Origin: Saprospiraceae bacterium | Lineage (GTDB): Bacteria; Bacteroidota; Bacteroidia; Chitinophagales; Saprospiraceae | Direction of reading: 5' to 3' | Length of the DNA stretch: 64,000 bases | Assembly (NCBI GenBank): GCA_028285545.1 | Contig: JANQPA010000094.1 | Span: 1-64,000, forward strand | Shown here: in pieces, positions 25,101 to 34,153 of the stretch | Layout of the letters: each line of letters opens with the position of its first letter | Numbering within the stretch: the stretch's first letter is position 1 | Notes under the pieces: generated by a model | Seen by the model: only the letters and a program-made list of their open reading frames with translations | What the model was told of the DNA's origin: nothing | The model's database searches: none | Made by a program: the position numbers and the translations under genes

Positions 25101-25193
25101 ATGAATACTAAAAAAGAAACTACCTATTCTTCCAATAATAAATCCGCTCCACTTAAATTTAACCCTCTGGAAATTAATATTCCAACACCTTAA
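25101..25193 (+). CDS. possible 30-aa peptide
   Basis: An ATG-initiated frame of 30 codons in the 214-bp gap between the beta-lactamase and an acetyltransferase. The composition is polar (MNTKKETTYSSNNKSAPLKF). No ribosome-binding site or homologue is known to me; it may be chance. Confidence 0.15.
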   Translation: MNTKKETTYSSNNKSAPLKFNPLEINIPTP

Positions 25194-25204
25194 ATGCACC
25201 CGTG

Positions 25205-25762
25205 ATGAACACTCCCTATATTTTCAAATCCGAGCGACTGGGATTTAGAAATTGGATTGACTCTGATTTCGATAAAATGCATGCCGTAAGCTCCGATCCA
25301 AAAGTAATGGAGTATTTTTCCTCCACCCGCACAGAAGAACAAACCAGACAGTTTATTGAAAAAATGCATCAGCGTTACACCAATAAAGGTTATTGCTATT
25401 TCCCGGTAGAATTATTGGATTCTGGTGATTTCATAGGCTTTATTGGTTTGTCCGAACAGCATTTTAAGTCAGATTTTACCCCCATGATTGATATTGGTTG
25501 GCGCCTGGGCCAAAAGCACTGGAATAAAGGTTATGCCACAGAAGGAGCAAAAAGATGCCTTCAATATGCCTTTGAAACCCTGGAACTACCAGGTGTAAAT
25601 GCCACCGCAGCGGAAATTAATCTTCCCTCTATCAGAGTCATGGAAAAAATTGGAATGGAAAAGGTTAAAACATTTATACACCCCTCTCTAGCCAATAATG
25701 AGCGACTGAAACAATGTGTTCTTTATCAGATTAAAAATAATTCCTCACTTGAAGGTCTTTAG
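25205..25762 (+). CDS. GNAT acetyltransferase (RimJ/RimL type)
   Basis: A 185-aa protein; the ATG at 25205 directly follows an alternative GTG. It shows the RimJ/RimL pattern: FKSERLGFRNWIDSDFDKMHAV, IDIGWRLGQKHWNKGYATEGAKR (acetyl-CoA loop Q-K-x-W-x-x-G-Y-A-T-E) and LPSIRVMEKIGMEKV. Members acetylate ribosomal-protein N-termini or small amines; the substrate is unknown. The next gene starts two bases after its stop. Confidence 0.92.
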   Translation: MNTPYIFKSERLGFRNWIDSDFDKMHAVSSDPKVMEYFSSTRTEEQTRQFIEKMHQRYTNKGYCYFPVELLDSGDFIGFIGLSEQHFKSDFTPMIDIGWRLGQKHWNKGYATEGAKRCLQYAFETLELPGVNATAAEINLPSIRVMEKIGMEKVKTFIHPSLANNERLKQCVLYQIKNNSSLEGL

Positions 25763-25764
25763 AA

Positions 25765-27975
25765 ATGAAAAAATATTACCTCCTAAACCTGTTTTTGCTT
25801 TTCTCCTTTGCCTTGCATGCTCAATCCGATGAGCCACCAGTCAAATCTATTCAAGCTCATCGCATTCAAACTACTGATATTATTCTGGATGGAAGAGTTG
25901 ATGAACCTTTTTGGGAAAACATAGAAGGGAGTGGTGGTTTTTTAATGCAAGAGCCCGTCGAAGGAGGTACCCCTACAGAAAGAACGGTTATAAAAATCGC
26001 TTATGATGAAAACAACCTTTATATCGGAGCCATTTTCTATGATTCTGATCCTGATGGTATTAAATCCTTCCAAAAACGAAGAGACGCTTCATTAAGCACA
26101 GATGACCGATTTATGTGGATACTGGATACTTATTTAGATGGACGAAATGCTTATTTTTTCGAAATTAATCCAGGTGGATTATTGGGAGATGGAGTTTTGA
26201 CAGTGGGTCAGGGGACTAGCTTCAACAAAGACTGGGACGGCATCTGGAGACCCTGGACACACATTGGAACTTTTGGCTGGTCTGCCGAAATACGAATTCC
26301 TTTCCGAACCCTCAATTTTGACCCGACTAGTTCTACATGGGGCATTAATTTTCAGCGGACCATCAGAAGGAAAAACGAAGAATTGTTGTGGACTGGCCAC
26401 AAAAGAAACCAAGGTTTGTTTCGACCACAAAACGCAGGCCGACTGACTGGCTTAAATGAAGTTTCCCAAGGATTGGGCCTGGAAGTAGTGCCCTATGGAA
26501 AAGTTGAACAGGCCAGAGTTCAAAGGTCCGATGGAGAAGGATATTCTAACGCTACTAATTTTGATGGTGGTTTTGATGTAAACTATAATTTAACCTCCAA
26601 TCTTAAAGCTTCAGTTACCATCAATACAGATTTTGCCGAAACGGAAGTGGACGCCCGGCAGGTCAACCTAACCCGGTTCCCTTTGTTTTTTCCGGAAAGA
26701 AGAGATTTCTTCCTTGAGGGAGCTAATATTTATCAATTTGCTCCCCGAAGCGGTGTCACTCCTTATTTTAGTCGCAGGATTGGACTTGGTAGGGGTAACC
26801 CTATACCGATTAGCTATGGCGGACGAATATTTGGTAGAATTGGAAAACTAGATTTAGCTGCCCAACAAGTAAGAACCAGAAAGCAGGGGGCCCTAAATGC
26901 GGAGGATTTTTCAGTCTTAAGACTTAAACGCAATATTTTCAAAGAAAGTAGTATCGGCTTTGTGTATACCCGAAGGCACACTCAGGAGGGTGAGGACCTT
27001 CCAGAACCTTTGCAAGATCGCCATACTTATGGTGCCGACCTGGCGCTGAACACTTCCACTTTTATGAAAAATAAAAATCTTCAGTTTCAAGCTTTTTTTG
27101 TTTTTCATAATTCCGCCTCCCCCTCTGATGATACAACCAGCGTTTGGGATCGCTCATCCCGAGGTATTCGATTAAATTTTCCTAATCGCCCGTGGTCAGG
27201 AAGTCTATCCTACCGTGAATTTGGGATTGGTTTTGATCCAGCAGTTGGGTTTAATAGGAGGAATTCATTTCGAAGAGTAGAACCACGAATCAGCTACTCG
27301 CCCCTTATTGAAAAAAGTGATGTAATTCGAGAACTTAGCTGGGAAATAAGTTTTGAGCACTTGATGAGTTTAGAATGGGAAAAACTCACCCAGAATATCC
27401 GCGTAACCCCAATTGGAATACGTTTTGAAAGCGGCGATGAGATCTCTTACCAAATCATTAGAAATTTTGAACAGCTTGTTAGAGAATTTAATATCCTCGG
27501 TGATGGTTCCATAGTCCTTCCACTTGGTGGCTATACCAATTGGACCCATAATATTGAATTAGAAACGGCTAATTTTAGAAGGCTTGTCTATCAGTTAGAT
27601 TTTTCCACCGGAGGATTTTGGTCAGGAACAAGAACTACCTATGAAAACCAATTAACCGTAAGGCCAATTCCTGGTATTAACCTAAGCGGTGTTTATGTTC
27701 ATACCAGAGTTCGTCTGGCAGAAGGTGATTTTAATACCAATCTAGTACGTTTTGTAGGAAACTTTGATCTCACTCCTTTCGTCTCTTTCTCTGCTAACAT
27801 TCAATATGATGATCTCAGCAAGCGATTAGGGATGAACAACCGATTTAGATACACCATTACTCCGGGTTCAGATATATTTTTAGTCTACAACCACAATTGG
27901 GTTGATGTGTTGGAGCGTTTACAAACAACTTCTAATGTAGCGATTATGAAAGTTACCTATACCCATCGTTTTTAA
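25765..27975 (+). CDS. DUF5916 outer-membrane-type protein with N-terminal CBM9-like domain
   Basis: A 736-aa exported protein (signal peptide ending ALHAQ). Residues ~30-220 are a carbohydrate-binding-module-9-like sandwich (DIILDGRVDEPFW ... IAYDENNLYIGAIFYD). The rest is the DUF5916 region, rich in alternating beta strands and ending in aromatic F (VTYTHRF), typical of an outer-membrane barrel. LFFPERRDFFLEGA is the family hallmark. The role is unknown; cell-surface binding or transport is likely. It is translationally close to the acetyltransferase upstream. Confidence 0.9.
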   Translation: MKKYYLLNLFLLFSFALHAQSDEPPVKSIQAHRIQTTDIILDGRVDEPFWENIEGSGGFLMQEPVEGGTPTERTVIKIAYDENNLYIGAIFYDSDPDGIKSFQKRRDASLSTDDRFMWILDTYLDGRNAYFFEINPGGLLGDGVLTVGQGTSFNKDWDGIWRPWTHIGTFGWSAEIRIPFRTLNFDPTSSTWGINFQRTIRRKNEELLWTGHKRNQGLFRPQNAGRLTGLNEVSQGLGLEVVPYGKVEQARVQRSDGEGYSNATNFDGGFDVNYNLTSNLKASVTINTDFAETEVDARQVNLTRFPLFFPERRDFFLEGANIYQFAPRSGVTPYFSRRIGLGRGNPIPISYGGRIFGRIGKLDLAAQQVRTRKQGALNAEDFSVLRLKRNIFKESSIGFVYTRRHTQEGEDLPEPLQDRHTYGADLALNTSTFMKNKNLQFQAFFVFHNSASPSDDTTSVWDRSSRGIRLNFPNRPWSGSLSYREFGIGFDPAVGFNRRNSFRRVEPRISYSPLIEKSDVIRELSWEISFEHLMSLEWEKLTQNIRVTPIGIRFESGDEISYQIIRNFEQLVREFNILGDGSIVLPLGGYTNWTHNIELETANFRRLVYQLDFSTGGFWSGTRTTYENQLTVRPIPGINLSGVYVHTRVRLAEGDFNTNLVRFVGNFDLTPFVSFSANIQYDDLSKRLGMNNRFRYTITPGSDIFLVYNHNWVDVLERLQTTSNVAIMKVTYTHRF

Positions 27976-28023
27976 AGATCGACCTGGCAAAACTAATTTT
28001 TATTAATTGATGAATTTTAATAG

Positions 28024-28494
28024 ATGCCTGTCATTATAATAAAAACGGAAGTTCAAGCTGATAAAAAAATAGTATTTGACTTATCTCGCAGTATAGACCT
28101 CCATATGATTTCGACGGAGCCTTCCAATGAAAAGGCCATCGCGGGAGTTACTTCCGGCTTAATAGGCCTAAATGAATCGGTTACCTGGAGAGCTAAGCAT
28201 TTTGGAATCTACCAAACACTCACCTCAAAAATCACAGCATTTAATTATCCAGATTATTTTGTTGATGAAATGGTGCAAGGGGCTTTTCAAGGTTTCAGGC
28301 ATGAACACCATTTTGAAAAGAGTGGTCATAAAACCATCATGACTGATATCTTTGATTATACTTCTCCTCTTGGGTATTTAGGAAAACTTGCTGATATTTT
28401 ATTTTTGAAAAAATATATGTTCAATCTTTTAAAAAACAGGAATCTGGTAATTAAGCAATATGCCGAGTCTGAAAGATGGAAAGAGATTTTATAA
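28024..28494 (+). CDS. SRPBCC-fold (START-like) protein
   Basis: A 156-aa soluble protein with the START-like lipid/ligand-binding cavity pattern: IIIKTEVQADKKIVFDLSRSIDLHM, ESVTWRAKHFGIYQTLTSKI, FRHEHHFEKSGHKTIMTDIFDYTSPLGYLGKLAD. Relatives are often called cell-division inhibitors or SRPBCC proteins, without proven function. It is the first gene of a tightly spaced six-gene run to 32108; a second SRPBCC gene is fifth in the run. Confidence 0.85.
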   Translation: MPVIIIKTEVQADKKIVFDLSRSIDLHMISTEPSNEKAIAGVTSGLIGLNESVTWRAKHFGIYQTLTSKITAFNYPDYFVDEMVQGAFQGFRHEHHFEKSGHKTIMTDIFDYTSPLGYLGKLADILFLKKYMFNLLKNRNLVIKQYAESERWKEIL

Positions 28495-28504
28495 CAATTT
28501 TAAA

Positions 28505-29068
28505 ATGAAAAAAAGAAAAGCTCTTTTAGTCATAGATATGCAGCAAGGTTCATTTACAACTGAAACACCTCGTTTTGATACTGAGGGGGTCGTGAACAGG
28601 ATAAATAGTTTAGCTGCACTTTTTAGGGAAAACCATTGGCCAGTTATTTTTATCCAACATGATGGCAGCAAAGAAGGGGCATTTATTCCAGGAAATGAAG
28701 ACTGGAAACTCCTGCCAGAATTAGAGGTGCATACTTCAGATTTACTGGTAAGCAAAACAGCCAACAACGTTTTCTACAATTCCGAATTAGATCCTCTTTT
28801 AAAGAAAATGAATATTGAAGCGCTCTTCATTAGCGGTTGTGCTACTGATTTTTGTGTAGAATCAAGCATCCAGGCAGCTCTCAGTAACAATTTTGAGGTG
28901 ACGGTCATAAAAGATGGTCACACTACTGGCGACCGGCCTCATCTAAAAGCAGAAAAAGTTATTGAACATTATAATTGGGTTTGGTCAAATATGATTCCTA
29001 CCAAGGGCTGGATAAAGGTTTTGGATACAGAAACTATAAAAAACAGTATTTTGACGGAGTATTTTTAA
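28505..29068 (+). CDS. isochorismatase-family cysteine hydrolase
   Basis: The frame opens at 28460, but the ATG at 28505 starts the conserved strand KALLVIDMQQGSF, giving 187 aa. The catalytic triad is visible: Asp in DMQ, Lys in LLVSKTANNVFYNS, and Cys in FISGCATDFCVESS, with the preceding cis-peptide region. Members hydrolyse amides or vinyl ethers (nicotinamidase, N-carbamoyl hydrolases); here the substrate is open. Ten bases separate it from the SRPBCC gene upstream. Confidence 0.92.
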   Translation: MKKRKALLVIDMQQGSFTTETPRFDTEGVVNRINSLAALFRENHWPVIFIQHDGSKEGAFIPGNEDWKLLPELEVHTSDLLVSKTANNVFYNSELDPLLKKMNIEALFISGCATDFCVESSIQAALSNNFEVTVIKDGHTTGDRPHLKAEKVIEHYNWVWSNMIPTKGWIKVLDTETIKNSILTEYF

Positions 29069-29086
29069 TCCCTCAAGATAAAATTC

Positions 29087-29707
29087 ATGGAAAAGGAGGT
29101 CAATCAATTTACACTAAATAGAGGTGTTCAGGATTATTTATCGATTGGTTACGTTTACTTACTCGTTTTAGGAATTGCCAGTGACTCCATTTTCTATGGC
29201 TTTTTAGGCATTAACATCCTGAGTTACTCTACTATTGTTGATGTATTACTGAGTCCAATCATTTATTTGGTTTCGAAAGGAATTGTCTTCTCTATATTCA
29301 TCATTATTATTCCCATCTTGAGCTACTTCCTGATAACTTTTAACCGGAAGCGATATTTAAAAAAGAGGGAGAAAGAGTCTTTTCGTCAGAAGAATGATAT
29401 CGAAAAGATGGACAAAGTTTTTTCCAATGAACAGCTATCTAAATCTTTAGTTATTGTTTCTGCTTTTATCATTTTTTCAGCCTACATAGGATTTGGCCTT
29501 GGCTCAGGAGGAAAAACCAAAGATCGCATACAATCAGGGAATTTCACTTTAAACCACCAACTCGTCTTTAATGATGGGGACATTGTACAGGTCAAGTTAA
29601 TCGGCCACAACAGCCAATACATTTTTTATGTGCTTGAAAATGAAAAACAGGTAAAGGTTTCTCCCATCCAGGGGAATATCAAAAGTATTGAAAAACTGAA
29701 TAAATAA
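29087..29707 (+). CDS. integral membrane protein of unknown function
   Basis: A 206-aa protein with three or four membrane helices (about 14-35, 45-70, 65-88 and 120-140), a charged cytoplasmic loop rich in Lys/Glu (~90-115), and a C-terminal soluble part predicted beta (NHQLVFNDGDIVQVKLIGHNSQYIFYVLENEKQVKVSPI). No family recognised. It sits between the cysteine hydrolase and the amidohydrolase with gaps of 18 and 4 bp, so it is part of the operon. Confidence 0.7.
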   Translation: MEKEVNQFTLNRGVQDYLSIGYVYLLVLGIASDSIFYGFLGINILSYSTIVDVLLSPIIYLVSKGIVFSIFIIIIPILSYFLITFNRKRYLKKREKESFRQKNDIEKMDKVFSNEQLSKSLVIVSAFIIFSAYIGFGLGSGGKTKDRIQSGNFTLNHQLVFNDGDIVQVKLIGHNSQYIFYVLENEKQVKVSPIQGNIKSIEKLNK

Positions 29708-29711
29708 AGTT

Positions 29712-30866
29712 ATGGAAAAACAGGAAGAGGAAAAGTCTGTCCAAATAAGATATCAAATACACAATTGTCATACCCATGTATTCACGATGGATTACATTCC
29801 CAAATATTTTTTATCCAGATTTTTCCCCACTCAATGGGCAAAAAGAAAATGGGTGGCCCATTTAGGGAACTTTATGTTTAAAAAATATTGGAACCGATAT
29901 GCCGCCTTTTTTTATTCAGCCATTAAAGATTCTCAGATGGATGTACTGAAAGAGTTGAGAGGCTACTACCCCAGCAATACAAAGTTTAGCATACTAAGTG
30001 TTGATTTTGATTTCATGAATGCGGGCCCTCCGAAATATGATTTTATTCAACAAATTAATCATCTGGCTAAGGTAGCCTCGGAGGTAAATATCGCCGAAAA
30101 GGAAGAATTAATATTGCCATTTATATGTATTGACCCCAGAAGAGAAAATCTCTTAGATTTAGTCAAAAAATACATTCAGGAAAAGGGATTCCGAGGCATG
30201 AAATTATATCCCTCGCTTGGTTTTTTTCCAGATGACGAGCGCTTACACCCTGTTTATGAATATGCTGAGAAATATCAACTACCTATTACGGCCCACTGTA
30301 TTCCCAAGAATAAGAACCATTTTCGTTTTAAGCCTACTCAAGAGATGATTGACAAGGCTAAAACCATGGATAATTTCAACCCTAAAGATGCCCGTAAAAG
30401 TTATGATTTTGCTCAATATCTTAATGACCCTGTTTGGTACGACAAACTGCTTCAAGACTTTCCAAATCTAAAAATTAACCTGGCTCACTTTGGAGGCAAT
30501 AAAGAATGGGACAAATACCTGGATACCCCCAATGAAAATTTTGACAAAAACCTTAACTGGTATTCAAAAATCAGAGAGCTTTTAAAAAAACATCCCAATG
30601 TATATTCAGATATTTCCTTTACCGTTTTTGACAGTAAACTCTATCCCCTGCTGAAAAATCTAATCAACAGTGAATATAAAAGCTCAAAAATCTATTCTCC
30701 AAAGGACAAAGTCTTGTTTGGTACAGATTTTTATATGTTACAGAAAGACTATAAGGAGAGACGGTTTGGGATGGATCTCCGAGGTTACCTTACTGACGAA
30801 GAGTATTGGCAGATAGCAGAGATCAATCCGAGAAAATTTTTAAGCAATACCCTAGATATAAAATAA
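29712..30866 (+). CDS. amidohydrolase-2 family metal-dependent hydrolase
   Basis: A 384-aa TIM-barrel protein. Metal ligands expected for the family are present: NCHTH (HxH) near residue 18, PITAHCIP, NLAHFGG and the aspartate in LFGTDFYM. FRGMKLYPSLGFFPDDERLHPVYEYAEKY is typical of PF04909 proteins, which include decarboxylases and hydrolases of aromatic or cyclic acids. The reaction is unknown. Fourth gene of the six-gene operon. Confidence 0.9.
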   Translation: MEKQEEEKSVQIRYQIHNCHTHVFTMDYIPKYFLSRFFPTQWAKRKWVAHLGNFMFKKYWNRYAAFFYSAIKDSQMDVLKELRGYYPSNTKFSILSVDFDFMNAGPPKYDFIQQINHLAKVASEVNIAEKEELILPFICIDPRRENLLDLVKKYIQEKGFRGMKLYPSLGFFPDDERLHPVYEYAEKYQLPITAHCIPKNKNHFRFKPTQEMIDKAKTMDNFNPKDARKSYDFAQYLNDPVWYDKLLQDFPNLKINLAHFGGNKEWDKYLDTPNENFDKNLNWYSKIRELLKKHPNVYSDISFTVFDSKLYPLLKNLINSEYKSSKIYSPKDKVLFGTDFYMLQKDYKERRFGMDLRGYLTDEEYWQIAEINPRKFLSNTLDIK

Positions 30867-30873
30867 TTTCACT

Positions 30874-31323
30874 ATGGCTGTTGATGTACTTACATCCATC
30901 ATTATCAGTTGTCCGCTTAAAAAGGTGGCGGCCTATGCTTCTAATCCCAGCAATGCTCCTGAATGGTATGTGAATATTAAATCTGTTGAATGGAAAACAC
31001 CTGAAATAGTAGAAATAGGATCTAAAATGGGATTTCAGGCCCAGTTTATGGGTCGAAAGTTAGAGTACACCTATGAAATTGTAGAGTTTCTTCCTAATCA
31101 GAAATTGGTGATGCGAACAGCTGAAGGTCCTTTCCCAATGGAAACTACTTACACCTGGGAAGCAATTGAGGAAAATCAAACGCTTATGACGCTTAGAAAC
31201 AGAGGTAAGCCTTCTGGCTTTTCCAAATGGATGGCACCTCTTGTGGTCAAAATGATGAGAAACGCCAACAAGAAAGATCTGAATAAAATCAAACAGATTC
31301 TAGAGCAAAATAATAAAACTTAG
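30874..31323 (+). CDS. SRPBCC family protein (polyketide-cyclase/dehydrase-like)
   Basis: A 149-aa START-like protein: VDVLTSIIISCPLKKVAAYASNPSNAPEWYVNIKSVEW is the family's N-terminal helix-loop, then FMGRKLEYTYEIVEFLPNQKLVMRT and METTYTWEAIEENQTLMTLRN. These bind hydrophobic ligands; no catalytic residue is evident. Fifth gene of the operon, seven bases after the amidohydrolase. Confidence 0.9.
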   Translation: MAVDVLTSIIISCPLKKVAAYASNPSNAPEWYVNIKSVEWKTPEIVEIGSKMGFQAQFMGRKLEYTYEIVEFLPNQKLVMRTAEGPFPMETTYTWEAIEENQTLMTLRNRGKPSGFSKWMAPLVVKMMRNANKKDLNKIKQILEQNNKT

Positions 31324-31325
31324 TT

Positions 31326-32108
31326 ATGAAAATACCCGACTTACTCCCTTTGTTTTTATTACTATTGTTTTTTTCAGCTTGCAAAAAAAAGGCACCTGAA
31401 TCCGATCAGGTCGTCATTCAGGCAATGAAAAAATTTCAAATTTGGGAAAGATTAACTGATGATAAATGGGAAATATTTCGCCGAGTTGAATTCAAATATG
31501 ATAACGATAATCAGTTGATTGAAGAAATGGCAAATAATATTCAGGGTGATTCCATATGGCCTGCCTTCAGAACACTTTCAAATTATGATGAGTCAGGCAA
31601 TACAGTATCCAAGGTGCGAGAAAATTGGTTCCAAGACAGTTGGATTCTAGGAATACATTCTTCCTATCAATTTCAGGATAATCGTATCGTAGAAAGATTA
31701 GATTCGATCATGAGGAACAATCAGCCTTCCTTAACTTATACAAGCTATCACTATAATGGTGAAGGACAATTGACTTCGGAAGTTACCCAGAGAGTAGAAG
31801 AGAACCAACGCCTTAATCAAACCAAGGTCATTTATCATTATAATGAGCAGGGATTAGAAATTGAAAAAGAATATCCCATTTGGAAGGATGACCAATGGAT
31901 CAATTCACGAAAAATGATCCTCTTGCTAAACGAGAAAGGACAACATATACAAACCACCCGTTTCAACTGGAAAAATGAGGAATGGCTTGAAAGTATTCAT
32001 TATGAATTGGAAGTAGACGAAAACGGCGTTCGACAATCCGAACGATGGCAAAGACCTGGAGAATCGGGAAGAAGTGATTTTATGAGGATTAGTTACGTGT
32101 ATTATTAA
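31326..32108 (+). CDS. lipoprotein with YD/RHS-like strand repeats
   Basis: A 260-aa lipoprotein (FFSACK, Cys19). The mature part repeats a short motif of the type F-x-Y-[DN]-x-x-x-Q-L-x-x-E (KYDNDNQLIEEM, NYDESGNTVSKV, HYNGEGQLTSEV, HYNEQGLEIEKE), as in YD-repeat or RHS-like surface proteins and in Bacteroidota proteins that hang on the outer membrane. Last gene of the six-gene run, two bases after the SRPBCC gene. Function unknown. Confidence 0.75.
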   Translation: MKIPDLLPLFLLLLFFSACKKKAPESDQVVIQAMKKFQIWERLTDDKWEIFRRVEFKYDNDNQLIEEMANNIQGDSIWPAFRTLSNYDESGNTVSKVRENWFQDSWILGIHSSYQFQDNRIVERLDSIMRNNQPSLTYTSYHYNGEGQLTSEVTQRVEENQRLNQTKVIYHYNEQGLEIEKEYPIWKDDQWINSRKMILLLNEKGQHIQTTRFNWKNEEWLESIHYELEVDENGVRQSERWQRPGESGRSDFMRISYVYY

Positions 32109-32197
32109 TTTGTCTATCCTTTTTGATTAAATGATTAAACCTACTTTTTACATTCTCAGAAGAAGAAACTTACAATAAGTATTAAACAAACCGAATT

Positions 32198-33718
32198 ATG
32201 AAGCAGCTTTTCCTACTAAGTATCTTTTGTTTGACAGTCACCTTTTTGTTTGCTCAGAAAGCGATGGATTCTTCTGATAAAAAAGAAAGTCCAATCCAGG
32301 CCCCTAAAATGTTCACCTCTAACCATACAATGACATTAAATGGCAAAACTCTATCCTATCAAGTGCAAGCAGGAGAAATACATTTGACAAATGCAGAAAA
32401 TGAAGCCAGTGCTGCACTTTGGTCAACTTCTTACCTGTTAAAAGGAGTTGATACCCCCAATCGCCGGCCTGTTCTGTTTATTTTTAATGGAGGCCCCGGC
32501 TCTGCTTCTGTTTGGTTACACATGGGCTTATTTGGCCCCAAATTGGTTCAGGTAGATAGTGATGCCAAATCTGATGACGGAGGTGCCCCCTACCCACTAA
32601 TAAATAATGAAGGATGCTTACTGGACCTAGCTGATCTGGTCTTCATTGATCCTATAGGAACTGGTTTTAGTCAGGTCGTAGGCAAAGGTAAAACAGAAGA
32701 TTATTGGGGACTTAATGAAGATGCGGCTTCTATTGCTCAATTTATTCGACTTTGGATCACCAAACATCAGCGCTGGAATGCTCCAAAATTTATCGCTGGA
32801 GAAAGTTTTGGAACTACCCGGGCAGCAGCAGTAGCAGAAGCCCTGGAAGGAGGAGGTCAAAATGTAGCTTTGAATGGTTTGATCCTTATCTCTCAAGCAT
32901 TGGACTATACCGGCTCTACTCCGGCACATGATAACCTGGTAGCTTATGTAACCTATTTACCTACCATGGCTGCTACTGCCTGGTATCATAAAAAAGCGGG
33001 GCAGGGAAAAACTTTGGAAGCCTTCGTGCAAGAGTGTAGAGATTTTGCCTATGATGAATATTCTTCAGCCTTGTTCCGAGGCTATTTGTTAAGTGAAGAA
33101 AAAAAGAAATTCATTGCTGATCGATTGTCCTATTTTATTGGATTACCTACTGAATACATTTTACGGTCCGATTTAAGGGTATTAACGCCTCGTTTCGCCA
33201 AAGAATTATTGCGCTCCGAAGGGAAAGTAGTAGGTGGCCTGGATAGCCGATATACCATTGAAGAATCTGACCGGGTGGCCGAAAGACCGACCTTGGGGGA
33301 TGCTGCAAGCAGTAGCATCATCAGTGCTTATACCGCTGCTTTAAATGATTACTTTGCCTCGACTTTAAAGGTCAAAATGACTCGACCCTACAAAGTCTCC
33401 AATGGTTCGATTGGCAGGAGCTGGAATTGGAGGCCTGTTTCAAAAAATTCTTACTGGGAACCTTCTTATGTCAATGTAAGTCGCAGACTTAGCAACGCCC
33501 TACGCCGCAATAAGGATCTACATGTCATGGTGGCCAATGGTTATTATGATTTAGTAACACCCTTTTTCGATGCAGAGTATACCTTTAGTCGGCATGGAAT
33601 GGACCAAAGCCGTATCACCATGAAATATTACCAAGCAGGTCATATGATGTATACACATGAGGAGGATTTAAAGCAGTTGACTAAGGATATGCGGGAGTTT
33701 TTGGAGGGGAAATTATAG
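32198..33718 (+). CDS. secreted serine carboxypeptidase (peptidase S10)
   Basis: A 506-aa exported enzyme (signal peptide ending LFAQ). S10 landmarks: FIFNGGPGSASVWLHMGLFGPK (oxyanion region), FIAGESFGTTRA with the nucleophilic serine, NGYYDLVTPFFD with the aspartate, and YYQAGHMMYTH with the histidine. It should trim C-terminal residues from peptides in the periplasm or outside. It is separated by 89 bp from the operon upstream and eight bases from a small membrane protein downstream. Confidence 0.95.
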   Translation: MKQLFLLSIFCLTVTFLFAQKAMDSSDKKESPIQAPKMFTSNHTMTLNGKTLSYQVQAGEIHLTNAENEASAALWSTSYLLKGVDTPNRRPVLFIFNGGPGSASVWLHMGLFGPKLVQVDSDAKSDDGGAPYPLINNEGCLLDLADLVFIDPIGTGFSQVVGKGKTEDYWGLNEDAASIAQFIRLWITKHQRWNAPKFIAGESFGTTRAAAVAEALEGGGQNVALNGLILISQALDYTGSTPAHDNLVAYVTYLPTMAATAWYHKKAGQGKTLEAFVQECRDFAYDEYSSALFRGYLLSEEKKKFIADRLSYFIGLPTEYILRSDLRVLTPRFAKELLRSEGKVVGGLDSRYTIEESDRVAERPTLGDAASSSIISAYTAALNDYFASTLKVKMTRPYKVSNGSIGRSWNWRPVSKNSYWEPSYVNVSRRLSNALRRNKDLHVMVANGYYDLVTPFFDAEYTFSRHGMDQSRITMKYYQAGHMMYTHEEDLKQLTKDMREFLEGKL

Positions 33719-33725
33719 ATCTTGT

Positions 33726-34028
33726 ATGAAAGATTTCATCTTATATTTTCCAATCATCTTTTTTTTCGTATCGGTCTACCTGAGATTTATGGAAAAAGGG
33801 ATTCGAATTTTAGAAAATTATAAAATTGACTATAATCATTTAAGGTACCCCTGGGGAGTCAGCATGAAGTTGATGAAAAAAGTTATTAGGGAAACGAAAA
33901 ATGAATCCTTAAAAAATGAATTAAAACATGCTTTATTTCTTCGAAGGCTTCATTACTTGTTCTTAGTTTTAACTTTCTTAGGCTGTATTATTTTTGGGTA
34001 CGTACATTATTCAATGAATGGCGCATAA
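33726..34028 (+). CDS. small membrane protein of unknown function
   Basis: A 100-aa protein with a helix at the N-terminus (~4-20) and another near the C-terminus (~77-95), with a positively charged middle. It begins eight bases after the carboxypeptidase gene and is probably co-transcribed. No family recognised. Confidence 0.65.
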   Translation: MKDFILYFPIIFFFVSVYLRFMEKGIRILENYKIDYNHLRYPWGVSMKLMKKVIRETKNESLKNELKHALFLRRLHYLFLVLTFLGCIIFGYVHYSMNGA

Positions 34029-34108
34029 CTAAAGAGATTTTTTGACAGGTCTTCTGCTATCTAAGTGTCTGAACCACGGATTTGACTGATTTTCGGATGT
34101 CGCTGATT

Positions 34109-34147
34109 TTGCTTGGAGCAAAGACTGGCAGTCTTTACTCCAAGCAA
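34109..34147. repeat. 19-bp inverted repeat between convergent genes
   Basis: Arms 34109-34127 and 34129-34147 (TTGCTTGGAGCAAAGACTG and its complement, one mismatch) meet around a single G. It sits between the genes ending at 34028 and 34154, where a bidirectional terminator would be, but has no T-run. Confidence 0.7.
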
Positions 34148-34153
34148 TTGATT

